Assembly: GCA_020632495.1 (NCBI GenBank)
Contig: JACKFL010000005.1
Location: 930,001 to 994,000 of the forward strand
DNA: 64,000 nucleotides
Direction: 5' to 3'
Source of the DNA: Candidatus Omnitrophota bacterium
Lineage (GTDB): Bacteria > Omnitrophota > Gorgyraeia > Zapsychrales > Zapsychraceae
Shown here: piece after piece, positions 49,479-60,200 of the stretch
Numbering within the stretch: position 1 is the first letter of the stretch
Layout of the letters: each line of letters starts with the position of its first letter
Notes under the pieces: generated by a model
Database searches by the model: none
What the model saw: only the letters and a program-made list of their open reading frames with translations
Told to the model about the DNA's origin: nothing
Made by a program: the position numbers and the translations under genes

Positions 49479-50312
49479 ATGGCCATAGAACGCCGCACTC
49501 CATCGCTGTTATGGGTCCTGATCATTCTGTTGACCGGCATTTGCGGCCTGTTGTATGTGCAGCAGCGCGCGCTGGACAAGCGGGTGATGCTGTTGCAGGA
49601 GCAGTCCGTCCGCCTGTCCACGGCCATCTTGAACAGTCAGAACAATAACGCCGATAACAAGACGGTAAAGGCGATCGACCAGCGTCTGGATTATACGGAA
49701 AAGAAGATCGCCAAGCTCGACACCATCTTCGGGCCCGGCGGCATCGATGCCGTCAAGGCGCCCGTCAGGCCCGATCCGGTCGACTTCGATACCGTGTACG
49801 ATATTCCGGTCGCCCATTCCCCGGTGATCGGCGACCGCGAGGCCCCGGTCACGATCGTGATGTTCGTCGACTTCGAATGCCCCTTCTGCGCGCGCTACTA
49901 TACCCCCCTGCCCGAACTGGTCCAAAAGTTACCCGGCCGGGTCAATTACGTGATTAAAAACTTTCCGTTAACCTTTCAAAAACAAGCGGTGCCGGCGGCC
50001 AAGGCGGCCTTGGCGGCGGCCGAGCAGGGCAAGTACCCGCAGATGGTGCAGGCACTTTTTGACAACCGCAAAGGACTCTCCGAACAGAAATACGTCGATC
50101 TCGCCGGTGAGATCGGTCTGGACGTGGAGCGGTTCAAGAGTGATTTGCGGGAAAATGATGCCAAATATGACGGGTATATTCAGAACGATATCCGGCTCGG
50201 CAAGAAGCTGGATGTGCGCGGAACGCCGAGTTTTTACATCAACGGGCGAGTGGCGAGGTCCCGGGATTTTCAAGGCTTTGTCGAGGAAATCGAGAATATT
50301 ACGGCTCAATGA
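49479..50312 (+). CDS. Membrane-anchored DsbA-family thiol oxidoreductase
   Basis: An N-terminal anchor (about residues 8-28) and a coiled-coil segment (about 30-85) precede a DsbA/Com1-type thioredoxin domain (about 115-277): active site FECPFCARYY (Cys134, Cys137), NFPLTF, and the cis-Pro segment RGTPSFYINGR. It probably makes or shuffles disulphides outside the inner membrane. One base separates it from the Cys-rich secreted protein gene, its likely client. Confidence 0.92.
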   Translation: MAIERRTPSLLWVLIILLTGICGLLYVQQRALDKRVMLLQEQSVRLSTAILNSQNNNADNKTVKAIDQRLDYTEKKIAKLDTIFGPGGIDAVKAPVRPDPVDFDTVYDIPVAHSPVIGDREAPVTIVMFVDFECPFCARYYTPLPELVQKLPGRVNYVIKNFPLTFQKQAVPAAKAALAAAEQGKYPQMVQALFDNRKGLSEQKYVDLAGEIGLDVERFKSDLRENDAKYDGYIQNDIRLGKKLDVRGTPSFYINGRVARSRDFQGFVEEIENITAQ

Positions 50313-50330
50313 TGGGGGCCGGAAATTAGG

Positions 50331-50385
50331 GCGGTCAGCACGCCACTCATGAGACGATGAATAGGGCGCTGACCGCTTTTATTTT
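50331..50385. terminator. Shared bidirectional terminator hairpin
   Basis: GCGGTCAGC (50331-50339) and GCTGACCGC (50368-50376) around a 28-base loop, with a T-rich run after it (TTTTATTTT), between convergent genes. The minus-strand gene ends inside this region. Confidence 0.6.
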
Positions 50386-50867
50386 GTGCGCCGGCTGTAA
50401 ATGTAAAATTCCGCGAGGACCAGGGGCAGGAAACCCAGCCAGACAAACAACGGATAATAGAAATTAAAATTCGCCTGGTAATCGATGCCGGCACCGTACT
50501 TGAGAAAGACAATACATAATCTCAACAACGGTGCGGTCAGGACCAGGGCATAACTGCGGAGCATCCACTGGCTGTGTTTGATAATGTCTTTCTTCATAAT
50601 ACTCCGCCAGGCGAACAGGGTTGTGATCAACCAGAGCGCGGACTGGATGGCCGTACCGGCTGCCGCCAGTATCAACGGGCTGCGGAAGGAAATGAAAAAA
50701 GCGGTGGGACTGCTCAACAATACGCAGAGGATGTAACATTTTCCCGTCAGACGGTGGAACGCGATAAAATTTTCTCTGATATAGCGGATAAATTGCAGCG
50801 CTCCGAGAAAAAAGGTAACCGTCCCGCTGAGAATGTGGAGCATGTCAATGATGGCGCCCGGTGTCAT
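50379..50867 (-). CDS. DUF2306-like membrane protein, 162 aa
   Basis: Four to five membrane helices with the family's polar marks: LHILSGTVTFFLGALQFIRY, FHRLTGKCYILCVLL, and IIKHSQWMLRSYALVLTAPL with LLRL. The His residues in helices recall b-type-heme-like or ion-binding proteins, but function is not established for the family. Confidence 0.75.
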   Translation of the reverse strand: MTPGAIIDMLHILSGTVTFFLGALQFIRYIRENFIAFHRLTGKCYILCVLLSSPTAFFISFRSPLILAAAGTAIQSALWLITTLFAWRSIMKKDIIKHSQWMLRSYALVLTAPLLRLCIVFLKYGAGIDYQANFNFYYPLFVWLGFLPLVLAEFYIYSRRTK

Positions 50868-51120
50868 AGGCGGAATACGACGAACACATTTTGATTGCCG
50901 GTTTTCGGTTGGTTATTGCGTGATTATAGCAAGAACAGCTGCGGCTGTCATAGATTATGAAATTACGGTCATTTCCAATGCCACAGCCTATATCCCTCGG
51001 CCCCGGACAGGTGTTCTTCACCAATCTTCGCCTCCAATTTTATCCTATCCGTCCCACCGATATTTGCTACAATAGTCCCCAAACACCCTTCAGACCAGCA
51101 GGAACTTTCAGGAGATTGCC

Positions 51121-51729
51121 ATGGGAAAAAGTGAGGACTTAAAGGACCTCTTTCAGAAGAATCGTCAATGGGCGGACAACACCAAGAAAAGGGACCCGCA
51201 GTTTTTTGAGAAACTCGCGCAGCTGCAGGCGCCCAAATTTATGTGGATCGGCTGCGCCGACAGCCGGGTGCCGGCCACCGAAATCACCGGCCTGCTGCCC
51301 GGAGAAATGTTTGTGCACCGCAACGTCGCCAACATCGTGGTGCACACCGACCTGAACTGTTTGTCGGTCCTGCAGTTCGCCGTGGAAATCCTGAAGGTGG
51401 ACCACGTCATCGTCTGCGGGCACTACGGATGCGGCGGGATCAAGGCCGTGTGCGACTCGGCACAGTTCGGTCTGATCGACAACTGGCTGATGCATGTGAA
51501 GGACGTCGAGAACAAACACGCCGTCGAATTGAAGAAAATCAAGAAAAAGGACGAACGTTTCAGCCGTCTGTGCGAACTGAATGTCATGGAACAGGCGACC
51601 AATGTCTGCGAAACAACGATTGTTCAGGATGCCTGGAAAAGGGGGCAGAAACTGAGTGTGCACGCGGTGATCTATGACATCCATGACGGTTTGTTGAAGA
51701 AGCTCTGGTCGAAGCAGAGCCATAAATGA
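51121..51729 (+). CDS. can: Beta-class carbonic anhydrase
   Basis: Interconverts CO2 and bicarbonate. Zinc ligands Cys45 (CADSRVPATEI, with Asp47 and Arg49), His101 and Cys104 (HYGCGGIKAV). Family block MFVHRNVANIV at about 63-73. 202 residues. GGAGA precedes the ATG. The stop overlaps the next start (ATGA). Confidence 0.96.
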   Translation: MGKSEDLKDLFQKNRQWADNTKKRDPQFFEKLAQLQAPKFMWIGCADSRVPATEITGLLPGEMFVHRNVANIVVHTDLNCLSVLQFAVEILKVDHVIVCGHYGCGGIKAVCDSAQFGLIDNWLMHVKDVENKHAVELKKIKKKDERFSRLCELNVMEQATNVCETTIVQDAWKRGQKLSVHAVIYDIHDGLLKKLWSKQSHK

Positions 51730-52055
51730 CCACGGTCTTTTTGCTGATCATTTCCAACATATTCATGACCTTCGCCTGGTACGGTCATCTCAAGTACAAA
51801 AGCGCGCCGCTGTTATGGGTCATACTTATCAGCTGGCTGATTGCGTTTTTTGAATACTGTTTTCAGGTGCCGGCCAACCGCCTCGGCCACGGGACCTTTA
51901 CGGCCGCCCAGTTGAAAACCCTCCAGGAAGTGATTACCCTGATCGTCTTTTGTTTTTTTTCCGTCTTTTATCTCAAAGAAGAACTGCGGTGGAATTATCT
52001 GGTCGGCTTCGCGCTGATGGTGGGAGCTGTCTTTTTTGTTTTTAAGAAGTGGTAG
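51726..52055 (+). CDS. DUF486 family membrane protein
   Basis: Four membrane helices in 109 residues with the family stretches NIFMTFAWYGHLK, FEYCFQVPANRLGHGTFTAA and QLKTLQEVITLIVFCFFS. It resembles small multidrug-resistance-type transporters in size. It is coupled to the carbonic anhydrase gene; a role in bicarbonate or CO2 handling is only a guess. Confidence 0.92.
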   Translation: MTTVFLLIISNIFMTFAWYGHLKYKSAPLLWVILISWLIAFFEYCFQVPANRLGHGTFTAAQLKTLQEVITLIVFCFFSVFYLKEELRWNYLVGFALMVGAVFFVFKKW

Positions 52056-52067
52056 GAGGCAAACCGT

Positions 52068-52121
52068 ATGGCCAATGCCGACGCGTTGAGGAATGTCCTA
52101 TCCCTTAAATTGTTTGAATGA
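52068..52121 (+). CDS. Possible 17-aa peptide ORF
   Basis: MANADALRNVLSLKLFE with AGGAGG 8 bases before the ATG, 12 bases after the DUF486 stop. It could be a short leader-like peptide or the start of a decayed gene. Confidence 0.25.
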   Translation: MANADALRNVLSLKLFE

Positions 52122-52173
52122 AAGTTGCACGTCCTCTTCTAAGAGCGGTTCCCGAAAGGGGATCGTTCTTTCT

Positions 52174-53022
52174 TTATTTTCTGACCCGTGACGCCCACTT
52201 TTTTCCCGTTTCCTCTTGCCGCAAACGCATGATCCGCCAGCTCACCGCGATTATGCCACCGGCCAATCCCGCCGCCGCAACTACGACCAACACGATGACG
52301 GCGCGCAACACCGGCTGATGGCGCTTCAGGATCTCGAAGTCCTCCAGCCAGATGGTTTCACAGACATTGTCGTCGCGGGTGAAACTCGAGATGCGCAGGA
52401 CCTGGCCCTGATACGCGTAGCCCACCAGTTTGCCTTTGATGCGGATCTGATCGCCCGCGCGTACACTGCCCAGGCGGCGGCGCAGTTTGGGGTCATTGGT
52501 CAGGATGTGATTGTGCGCGAGCTGATTCCCGCGGTAATTGCGGGCGGCGACCGATGCCCGGCCCTCCTTGTATCGCGGAAAGCACGTGTACGCCCCTTGG
52601 TAGAAGTTCATGTCCTTGTAAACTTCCGATGCGACATTGTCCCCCCAGATCACGCACAGGTCATTCACATTCAGCATGTCGCGCCAGCGGAACAGCTGCA
52701 GGACGGGTTTGAGTGTGAGCTTGTTGTTGGTGGAGACCACCAGCGCGGATTGATCGTATTCGAAGAAGGTGGTGACGAGGTAGGATTTTCCGTCGCTGTC
52801 GACGGAGAACTGACGCGCCGCCACCGGCGTCTGCCGCGGTTCACGGAAGACTTCCGGTCGCATCGCGGCGGCGTCGGGATCGGCCTTGCGCATCTGCGCG
52901 GCGAAGAGCAGGAATCCGGCCGCGATCATAATCCCAACGGCGCAGCGCGACCGCACCCGGCGCAAATACGCGAGGTAGGCCGAACGGTCCCGGGATGTCC
53001 GCAATCGATTTTGGGCGCTCAT
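52174..53022 (-). CDS. Hypothetical membrane protein, 282 aa
   Basis: The ATG at 53022 has GGGAGA upstream, preferred over the longer frame. Helices at about residues 27-45 and 240-265 enclose a soluble domain of about 190 residues, probably periplasmic, with KSYLVTTFFEYDQSALVVST, VNDLCVIWGDNVAS and VRAGDQIRIKGKLVGYAYQG (an OB-like turn). The family is not recognised. Confidence 0.65.
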   Translation of the reverse strand: MSAQNRLRTSRDRSAYLAYLRRVRSRCAVGIMIAAGFLLFAAQMRKADPDAAAMRPEVFREPRQTPVAARQFSVDSDGKSYLVTTFFEYDQSALVVSTNNKLTLKPVLQLFRWRDMLNVNDLCVIWGDNVASEVYKDMNFYQGAYTCFPRYKEGRASVAARNYRGNQLAHNHILTNDPKLRRRLGSVRAGDQIRIKGKLVGYAYQGQVLRISSFTRDDNVCETIWLEDFEILKRHQPVLRAVIVLVVVAAAGLAGGIIAVSWRIMRLRQEETGKKWASRVRK

Positions 53023-53092
53023 TGATCTCCCGCAAAAAGTCCGACCCAATCAAAGAGGATCGCGGCCGCGGATGGAGGGTATCAGTCGGCCG

Positions 53093-53830
53093 TTACCGGG
53101 CCTGGCGCTTCAGTTCCTGCATTGTGTAAAACCGCTCGTGCCCGATCGTCCCCGGTTCGAGCATCATCTGCCGGTAACAGCTGCGCACTTTCTTGACGTC
53201 AAGCCCCTGAAAGAAGGGGTGGTTGTGAATGGCAAATTTTTTGGCGGGCTTTTGGTGCTCGCAGCGGCTGCCGCGCCAGTCCCAGATGCCTTTCTGCAAT
53301 CCCTTGGTGTTCGTGAAGTGATATCCCCAGAAATCACCGTAACTGAACTGCGGGTCGGGGTGGCTGTTTTCAAACGAGAGGATCGGGCCGTTGTCATCGG
53401 TGACGGTCGCTCCGAAACCGTCGGCCGTATAGTCGACCTTGAGAGAAGGGATGTGATATACCGGCGCGTAGATGCAGCGCTGGTCAAGTTCAACGAAGTC
53501 CTTGGAATTCGAGTAGACCGAAAAATCGAAAAAGTTCATCCGCGGCATCCCCGGCATCGGCCCGGAGAGGTCGCCGGCGACCTGGATCATGCCGGCCAAT
53601 TCATTAAATTCCGGCGAGTCCGGTCCGAAATGCCCCGGCGCGAAACGCAGGATCCCGATGCTCAGCAGGGCCACCTCCGGCCGGATCTCGATGATCTCCA
53701 AGGGCTCCGGCAAAAAGGGTTCCAGGGCGCGGGTGTCACACTCGAAGCTGATAAACAGGTGGTTATCGATGTTCCATTCGACGAGCAGGTCCCCTTTATC
53801 CGCCGCGGCGGTGTTTCTGGTGTCACTCAT
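53093..53830 (-). CDS. Hypothetical soluble protein, possibly acetoacetate-decarboxylase-like fold, 245 aa
   Basis: GGAGAAC lies before the ATG at 53830. The pattern ALEPFLPEPLEIIEIRPEVA, LLSIGILRFAPGHFGP and FNELAGMIQVAG resembles the ADC-like/DUF2071 layout, where a lipocalin-like barrel binds ligands. I cannot place the catalytic Lys, so enzymatic activity is uncertain. No signal peptide. It is divergent from the giant gene. Confidence 0.6.
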   Translation of the reverse strand: MSDTRNTAAADKGDLLVEWNIDNHLFISFECDTRALEPFLPEPLEIIEIRPEVALLSIGILRFAPGHFGPDSPEFNELAGMIQVAGDLSGPMPGMPRMNFFDFSVYSNSKDFVELDQRCIYAPVYHIPSLKVDYTADGFGATVTDDNGPILSFENSHPDPQFSYGDFWGYHFTNTKGLQKGIWDWRGSRCEHQKPAKKFAIHNHPFFQGLDVKKVRSCYRQMMLEPGTIGHERFYTMQELKRQAR

Positions 53831-54234
53831 GAAGTTCTCCTTGGACTGGATGAGGCCGGTTGATTTTTCATGTGAGCGCAGTATAGCGAAAATCCGCCGC
53901 GGCTGCAAGAAATTCGCGCGCGTCCGGCCGGCCTGTGCGTGGGCAGACCGTCCGGTCCGGAGATTGTTCCTAAATGTTTGCCGTTTCGATGATTATATGC
54001 AGGAATCGGGGCCATTTTTTCGCTTTAATACTTTTATTCATACTTATAAGACGATAGGATAGACACATGTAATCTATACTGACCTTTTTCTCTGTTTTCC
54101 GCGTACACGCGTTGTCGCCCGCCATTTTGCCGCATCCGAATCTATCGTCCGGCCCGGTCGCAGCGGAGCAGTCACGGTCAACAAGCGCGGCCGCCGTCAC
54201 ACCGCGTGCCGAATGTTATCAATCCGAAATACGC
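53831..54234. other. Intergenic region between divergent genes
   Basis: 404 bases without a supported gene. TATACT at 54075-54080 is a possible -10 for the giant gene (a leader of about 150 bases), but no good -35 is seen. The open frame of the giant gene runs back to 54112, yet the signal peptide places the start at 54235. Confidence 0.35.
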
Positions 54235-57200
54235 ATGCGTCTTTTTAAACACAATTTCCGGTTAACGGTTTGGGGTCTCGTCCTGGCGACGTGCCTGGCC
54301 GCTGTCTGGGTCGGCCGGGCCTATGCCGCGGGCCAGACCTACAACTTTGTAGGCGTTAACCAGGCCAACAGCGGGGACGGGACCAATCCGATCGCCACCG
54401 AACACGACTCCGACCAGTTCCCGTGGGACGCGGCCGGGGACCAGAACGACAACCAGGAGGCCACCAACGGGGATTACGGGTTTATTGATGCCGATGACAC
54501 CGCGCAATGGGTCACCGATGACCCGGGGCTGCTGGACATCATGGTCACGCGCTTCGAGTTCTACATCCAGGAGCCGATCGCGATCCTCAACAATATCCAT
54601 ATCCGCTGGAGCGGGAACACGGACGACGCCAACAACATCAACCACTTTATGTGGGCGCATCAGACCGGCACCTCGGAATTCGCGGCCGCCAACTGGGACC
54701 AGCTCGGCGGCGCCACCCAAATCAATCAGGATGTGGATACCGATGTCGCCCGCGATATCACCACCGGGTTTGCGACTTATGTCAACGCCACTACCGGCGC
54801 CTTTGTCTTTGCCGTCTCGGAGGCCCAAACGAGCGCGGACATGCGTATTAATTACGTGGAGATCGTCACCGAGACCGCGATCGACATCTCCGGGCCATCC
54901 GATCTGGCCGACAGTACGAGCGTCGCGGTGGCGGTCAACGGCGCGGTCCAGCCGGAGACCGGGGTGGTCCTCAACGGATCGTTCAGTATCGAAGATGTCA
55001 TCGACATTCCGTTCGACGCCGTCATTACGGTCTGGGCGGTGGTCGGTTCGGACGCCAATGAATCCACGGCCGTAGCCAAGGCGACGGGGTTGGCCGATAT
55101 TACCGGCATGACCCTCAACCGGCATGTCCTCTCCGTGGGGAGTGACGAGAACCAGAGCCTGAGCATGACCGAGCTGGCTCAGTATGAAAACAGTGACGAC
55201 AACAATGTGATGTTCGAGGTCACCGGCAGCCTGCTGATCGTGGACGCCGACAGCGTTTACTCCGACGAAGCCCTAAATATTCTGGCCGGCAACACGTTCA
55301 GCCTGATCAGTGCGGAAGACGTTGAGACCTATGACCTGACCGTCGCGGGGACCATGGGGACCGGCGGCTACGTGCAGGCCAATGATGTAACAGTCTCGGG
55401 TTCGTTTGGATTGGCCGACTATCTGACGGCGAATGACGTCACGGTAACCGGGATGATGACCGTCGGCGGGACCATCGGTGTCGGCGGAAGTTGGGATGTC
55501 TCCGGAGTTTTCAGTAGGGCCGATACCACGATCACCTTCACGTCCACCTCAGCGGAGACCATTACGACCGGCGGCTACGGATTTTATGACATTGACTTCA
55601 ACGGCAGCGGCGGCAGCTGGGTACTGCAGGATGATCTGGATATCACCGGGTCGCTCGTGATCAGCCAGGGGACCCTGGATGCCAAGACCGGCGCCGCGAA
55701 TACGATTACCGTGGGCAGCTACTGGACCAATACCGGCGCCTTTGAAGCCCGGGACAGTTCTGTTATCCTGAACTCAACGGCGACCGTCAATGTCACATCG
55801 GGCGGCGACGCCTTCTACGACGTGTCTTTCGACGGGTCGACCGGAACGTATATCCTGGCGGACGCACTGGATGTGAATAATGACTTGATGCTTAACAGCG
55901 GCACGCTCGATGTCAATGCGTCCGGCAACTATATGATCAATGTCGCCGGGGACTGGCTCAGTACCAGTAATTTTCTGGCGCGCACCGGGACCGTCACCTT
56001 CGACGCGACCGCCGGCGCCCCCACGATCACCTCCAACGCCGATCCGTTTTACAATCTCTCCTTTGACGACGGCGGCAACAACCGGAACTTCACTCTGCAA
56101 GATGACTTGGACATCAACGGGACACTGACGATCGACGGCGGGACGCTCGATGTCAACAGCTCCGGCGACTACACCATCAATATCGCCGGCAACTGGACCG
56201 ACAACGATACCTTTACCGCGCGCAACGGCCTCGTTATTTTTGACGGCGACGACCAGTCCGTCACTACGTCCGAGACCTTTTATGATTTTAGCAAAAGCGT
56301 TACCGTGACCGGGACGCTAACGGTCGCCGCCGGCGCCACTATCACGGTCGGCGGGGCGATGTCGCTGTCGGGGGCGCCCGGACAATTGCTCGGACTCGCA
56401 TCGGATTCGGGGGGAAGCGCCTTTACGTTCGACGTGAGCGGCGGGACGCAGACAGTTACCTACGTCAGCGTGAAGGACTCCAACGCGTCCAGCAACGACA
56501 TCAATGCCGTGCTGTCGGAAGACCGCGGCGGCAACGACAACGGGAGCGGTACCCCGGAATGGGTCTTTCTCAACGCGCGGTACTGGGTGGGCAGTCCCGG
56601 CGGGAACACCAGCGACACCAACAGCTGGGCCGGTATGGAGGGGGCGTGCGGAAGCGGCCCCGCGGCCGTGCCCACCACGGCGGAAGTCGCCATCTTCACC
56701 TCATCGTGTACGAATAACGCTACGGTCGACGCGGCGTTTAACGTCGGCGGTATCGAGCTGCAGAGCGGATATTCCGGAACGGTCACCACCAACGCGCTGG
56801 TCGATGTGAACGGTCCGTTCAGCATCTCCGGCGGGACCTGGGACACCAACACCAACGACACCAACATGAACGTGTCCAACAACTATATCGTGCTCGGCGG
56901 CACGGTGGATTCGGGAACGGGAGTCCTGACGTTGGACGGGACACAGATCATTAACGATTCTGCCGGCGGCATGGACCTGGGGAACGTGGTTATCGCGGCC
57001 AGGGTGACGATGATCAACGACCTGACGGCCGCCTCGTTAACGATTAACTCTTCCAATCGGTTGATCACCAGGGGCTACGACATCGACCTGAACGGCGCTG
57101 CCGATCTCAACGGGACTCTCAACGCGACCAACGGCGTCGGCGGAAATACCACCATCAACGTGACCGGGGACTGGGATGTGACCGGCGGCACATTCACCAA

Positions 57201-60200
57201 CACCAATACTACGGTGATCTTTGACGGGAATTCCGATGTGACCAGCGCCGGATCTTCCTTCAACCACGTGCAGATCGGGACGTCCACCGCGGGCGGAATA
57301 TTGACTACGTCGGACGACATGGATATCAACGGCGATTTGACTGTCGGCTCGGCGGCGAGCACGACGCTGAATATCAGTAACGACACGCTGTACATAGGCG
57401 GCAATTTGGATTTTGCCAATCTGGATACTTTTACCGTCACGAATTCCACGGTGGAGTTCGACGGCAACGTAGCTCAGACGGTGGCGAGCAACTCTTTGAC
57501 GTACAATGTGATCGAAGTGTCCAACGCCACGTTTGACGGGGTCAGTTTCACCGAGGCCTTTACGACGGACGATCTGGTGGGCTATGAACCGAACACCACC
57601 ATGAAATTCCAGCAGTCCACCACGTTTACCATCACCGGATCGCTGAGCCTGGTCGGTAACAATGTGGTCAGCATTTCGTTAAACAGTATCGACGATTCCA
57701 CCCAGTTCACATTCAATTCGACCACCGGCCATCAGCGGGTGGAGTACGTGCGCGTCGCGCATTCCAACGCCGCGGGTTTTAACATTACGGCGGAGAATTC
57801 CACCGACAACGGCGGCAACGACAACGGTACGGGCACGCCCGAGTGGATCTTCCTCGATCCGGACGGGTACGGGCAGACCATATTTACCACCGCCGGGACC
57901 GGGACATTTTCCGTTCCCTGCGGGGTGACCTCCATTGTCGTTAAGGCCTGGGGCGGCGGCGGGGGCGGCGGGGGCGGCGGCAGTCTCGGTGACGGCGGGG
58001 AAGGCGGCGGGGGGGCGTACGTCGCTGCGGCCTATACCGTAACGCCCGGTGAGACATTGACGGTCCATGTCGGCGGCGGCGGGACCGGCGGCGGGACGGT
58101 CAGCGGCGGCGGGGGCGGTGGTGGTGGGGGTGGCCGTTCGGAATTGTCCAGGGGATCTACGGTCTTGCTTACGGCCGGCGGGGGCGGCGGGGGCGGCGGG
58201 GGTGACAATTCATCCGCCACGGAAGGCGGGGATGGCGGCGCGGGCGGCGGGACGACCGGCACCTCGGGGTCCGCGTCCTCGAATGCCAACGGCGGGACCG
58301 GCGGGACCACGTCGGGCGGTAGCGGCAGCGGCGGTACGGGAGGGACCGGCGGTGCCAACAGCGGGACGGCCGGGGGGTTTAATTCGGGTGGTGACGGCGG
58401 TAACGGCGGGGGCGGCGGTAACGGGACCGGCAGCGGTGCCGCAGGAGGAGAGACAAACGGTGGGGACGGCGGACTTGGCGCCGCAGGGGCCTATGCAGGG
58501 GCCTATGGTGCGGGCGGCGGCGGTGGATCTGGACGGTACGGCGGGGGGGGCGGCAGCAGCGCCCAGGCGAGTGATGCCGGCGGCGGCGGGGGGGGGGGCG
58601 GTTCGTCCTATGTCATCGGGGCTTCCCCGTCGACCGTGGACGGGTCCGGGACCATGGCCGGGAATAATATGGATGACGATTATTCGGGAGACGCAGGGCG
58701 CGGCGGGGACGGCGGCGGGTTGAATTCCACCGGGACCGACGGGACCACGGGGCGGATCGTCATTACCTATATCGCCGAGGCCGTCGATATCTCCGGGACA
58801 TCCGATCTGAGCGACGGTACCTTAGTTAAGATTGCGGTTAACGATATGCTGTGCACCCCGCAGGGCACCGTCAATTCCGGCGCGTGGAGCATCGAAAACG
58901 CGCCGGTGGGGGCCTCCGAGGTAGCCACGATCTGGGCGGAAGACGGGGACGGCGACATCGCCACGGCGGATGAGGCGACGTCGGTCGCGATCTGGGACGG
59001 TGTAGGGACGATGACGGGAATGATCCTGAACCGCCACCAGCTGACTCTCGGCAGCAACGACAATCAAACCTTCACCCTTTACGATCTCAGCCTTTATACC
59101 AACAGTGATGACGAAGACGTTATGCACATGACCACATCCGGCACGACCCTGATCGTGGACGGTGACGGCAGCTACACCGATGATGTCTTGCGTATCCTGT
59201 CCGGTAACACGCTGACTGTGAGCAGTCCCGACGGGATCATCACGCATGATCTCGATCTGGACGGTGTGCTCACACTGACGGGGACTATCGCGTTGTCCGG
59301 GGATTGGGACTCGACCGGCGGCACCTTCACCAATACGGGATCGACCGTCACCTTCAACGGTGCCAGCGCGGACCAAAACATTACCCCGAACGGCGAGAAT
59401 TTCTATAATCTGGTCATCAGCAACACCGCGTCGGCCGGCAGTGATGATGTCATTCCGGATGAAACCCTGGATGTCAACGGAACGTTTACCATCACCGACG
59501 GGGACCTGGACCTCGCGGCCAACAGTGTCGGGATGACGGTCTCCGGGGATTTTGTCGGCACGGGCGGGACCATCACCGGTACGGGGACCATCACCTTCGA
59601 CGCCACGACCTCGCGGACCGTGGCCTCCAACAGTGTTTCCCTGCCCAATGTCGATTTCGACGGCAGTTCCGGGACATGGGTGCTGGAAGAAGGGCTGGAT
59701 GTCAACGGTACTCTGAAGCTTTCGGACGGAACGCTGGATACCAATGTCTCCGAGAACAATACGGTTCGTGTCGCCGGCGCCTGGATCAACCGCGGCGGGA
59801 CTTTTGTGGAGCGCGCCGGTACCGTTGTCCTGGACGGGAATGACCAGGAGTTGATCGGTTCCGAAGATTTTTACAATCTGACGAAGGCCGTGACGATCGC
59901 CGGGACGTTGACTTTTGATTCCACCGGTTCGTTCACGGTGGCCAATACGCTCAACCTGAGCGGGATATCCGGGCAGGAACTGGGATTGGTTTCAAGCAAT
60001 CCCGGCAGTGACTGGTATATTGCGGTTAACGGCGGCCAGCAGATTGCCAGCTTCGTCAATGTGCGTGATTCCGAGGTCGTCGGTACCTCGGGTAACGATA
60101 TCCTTGGCGTGCTTTCCGTTGACGGCGGCGGCAATGACACCGCCGATCCTTCGCCGCACTGGTTATTTGTTAACAGTTATTACTGGGTGGGTACGGCCGG

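Noticed and set aside
54112..54234. Upstream start for the giant protein
   Set aside because: The extra 41 residues precede a good signal peptide and have no Shine-Dalgarno.
54062..54234. Riboswitch (for example c-di-GMP) before the giant gene
   Set aside because: I looked for conserved aptamer cores and saw none that I could support.
58032..58358. Proline-rich minus-strand ORFs (also 61674-62093)
   Set aside because: Poly-proline is the complement of GGC/GGG glycine codons of the giant gene.
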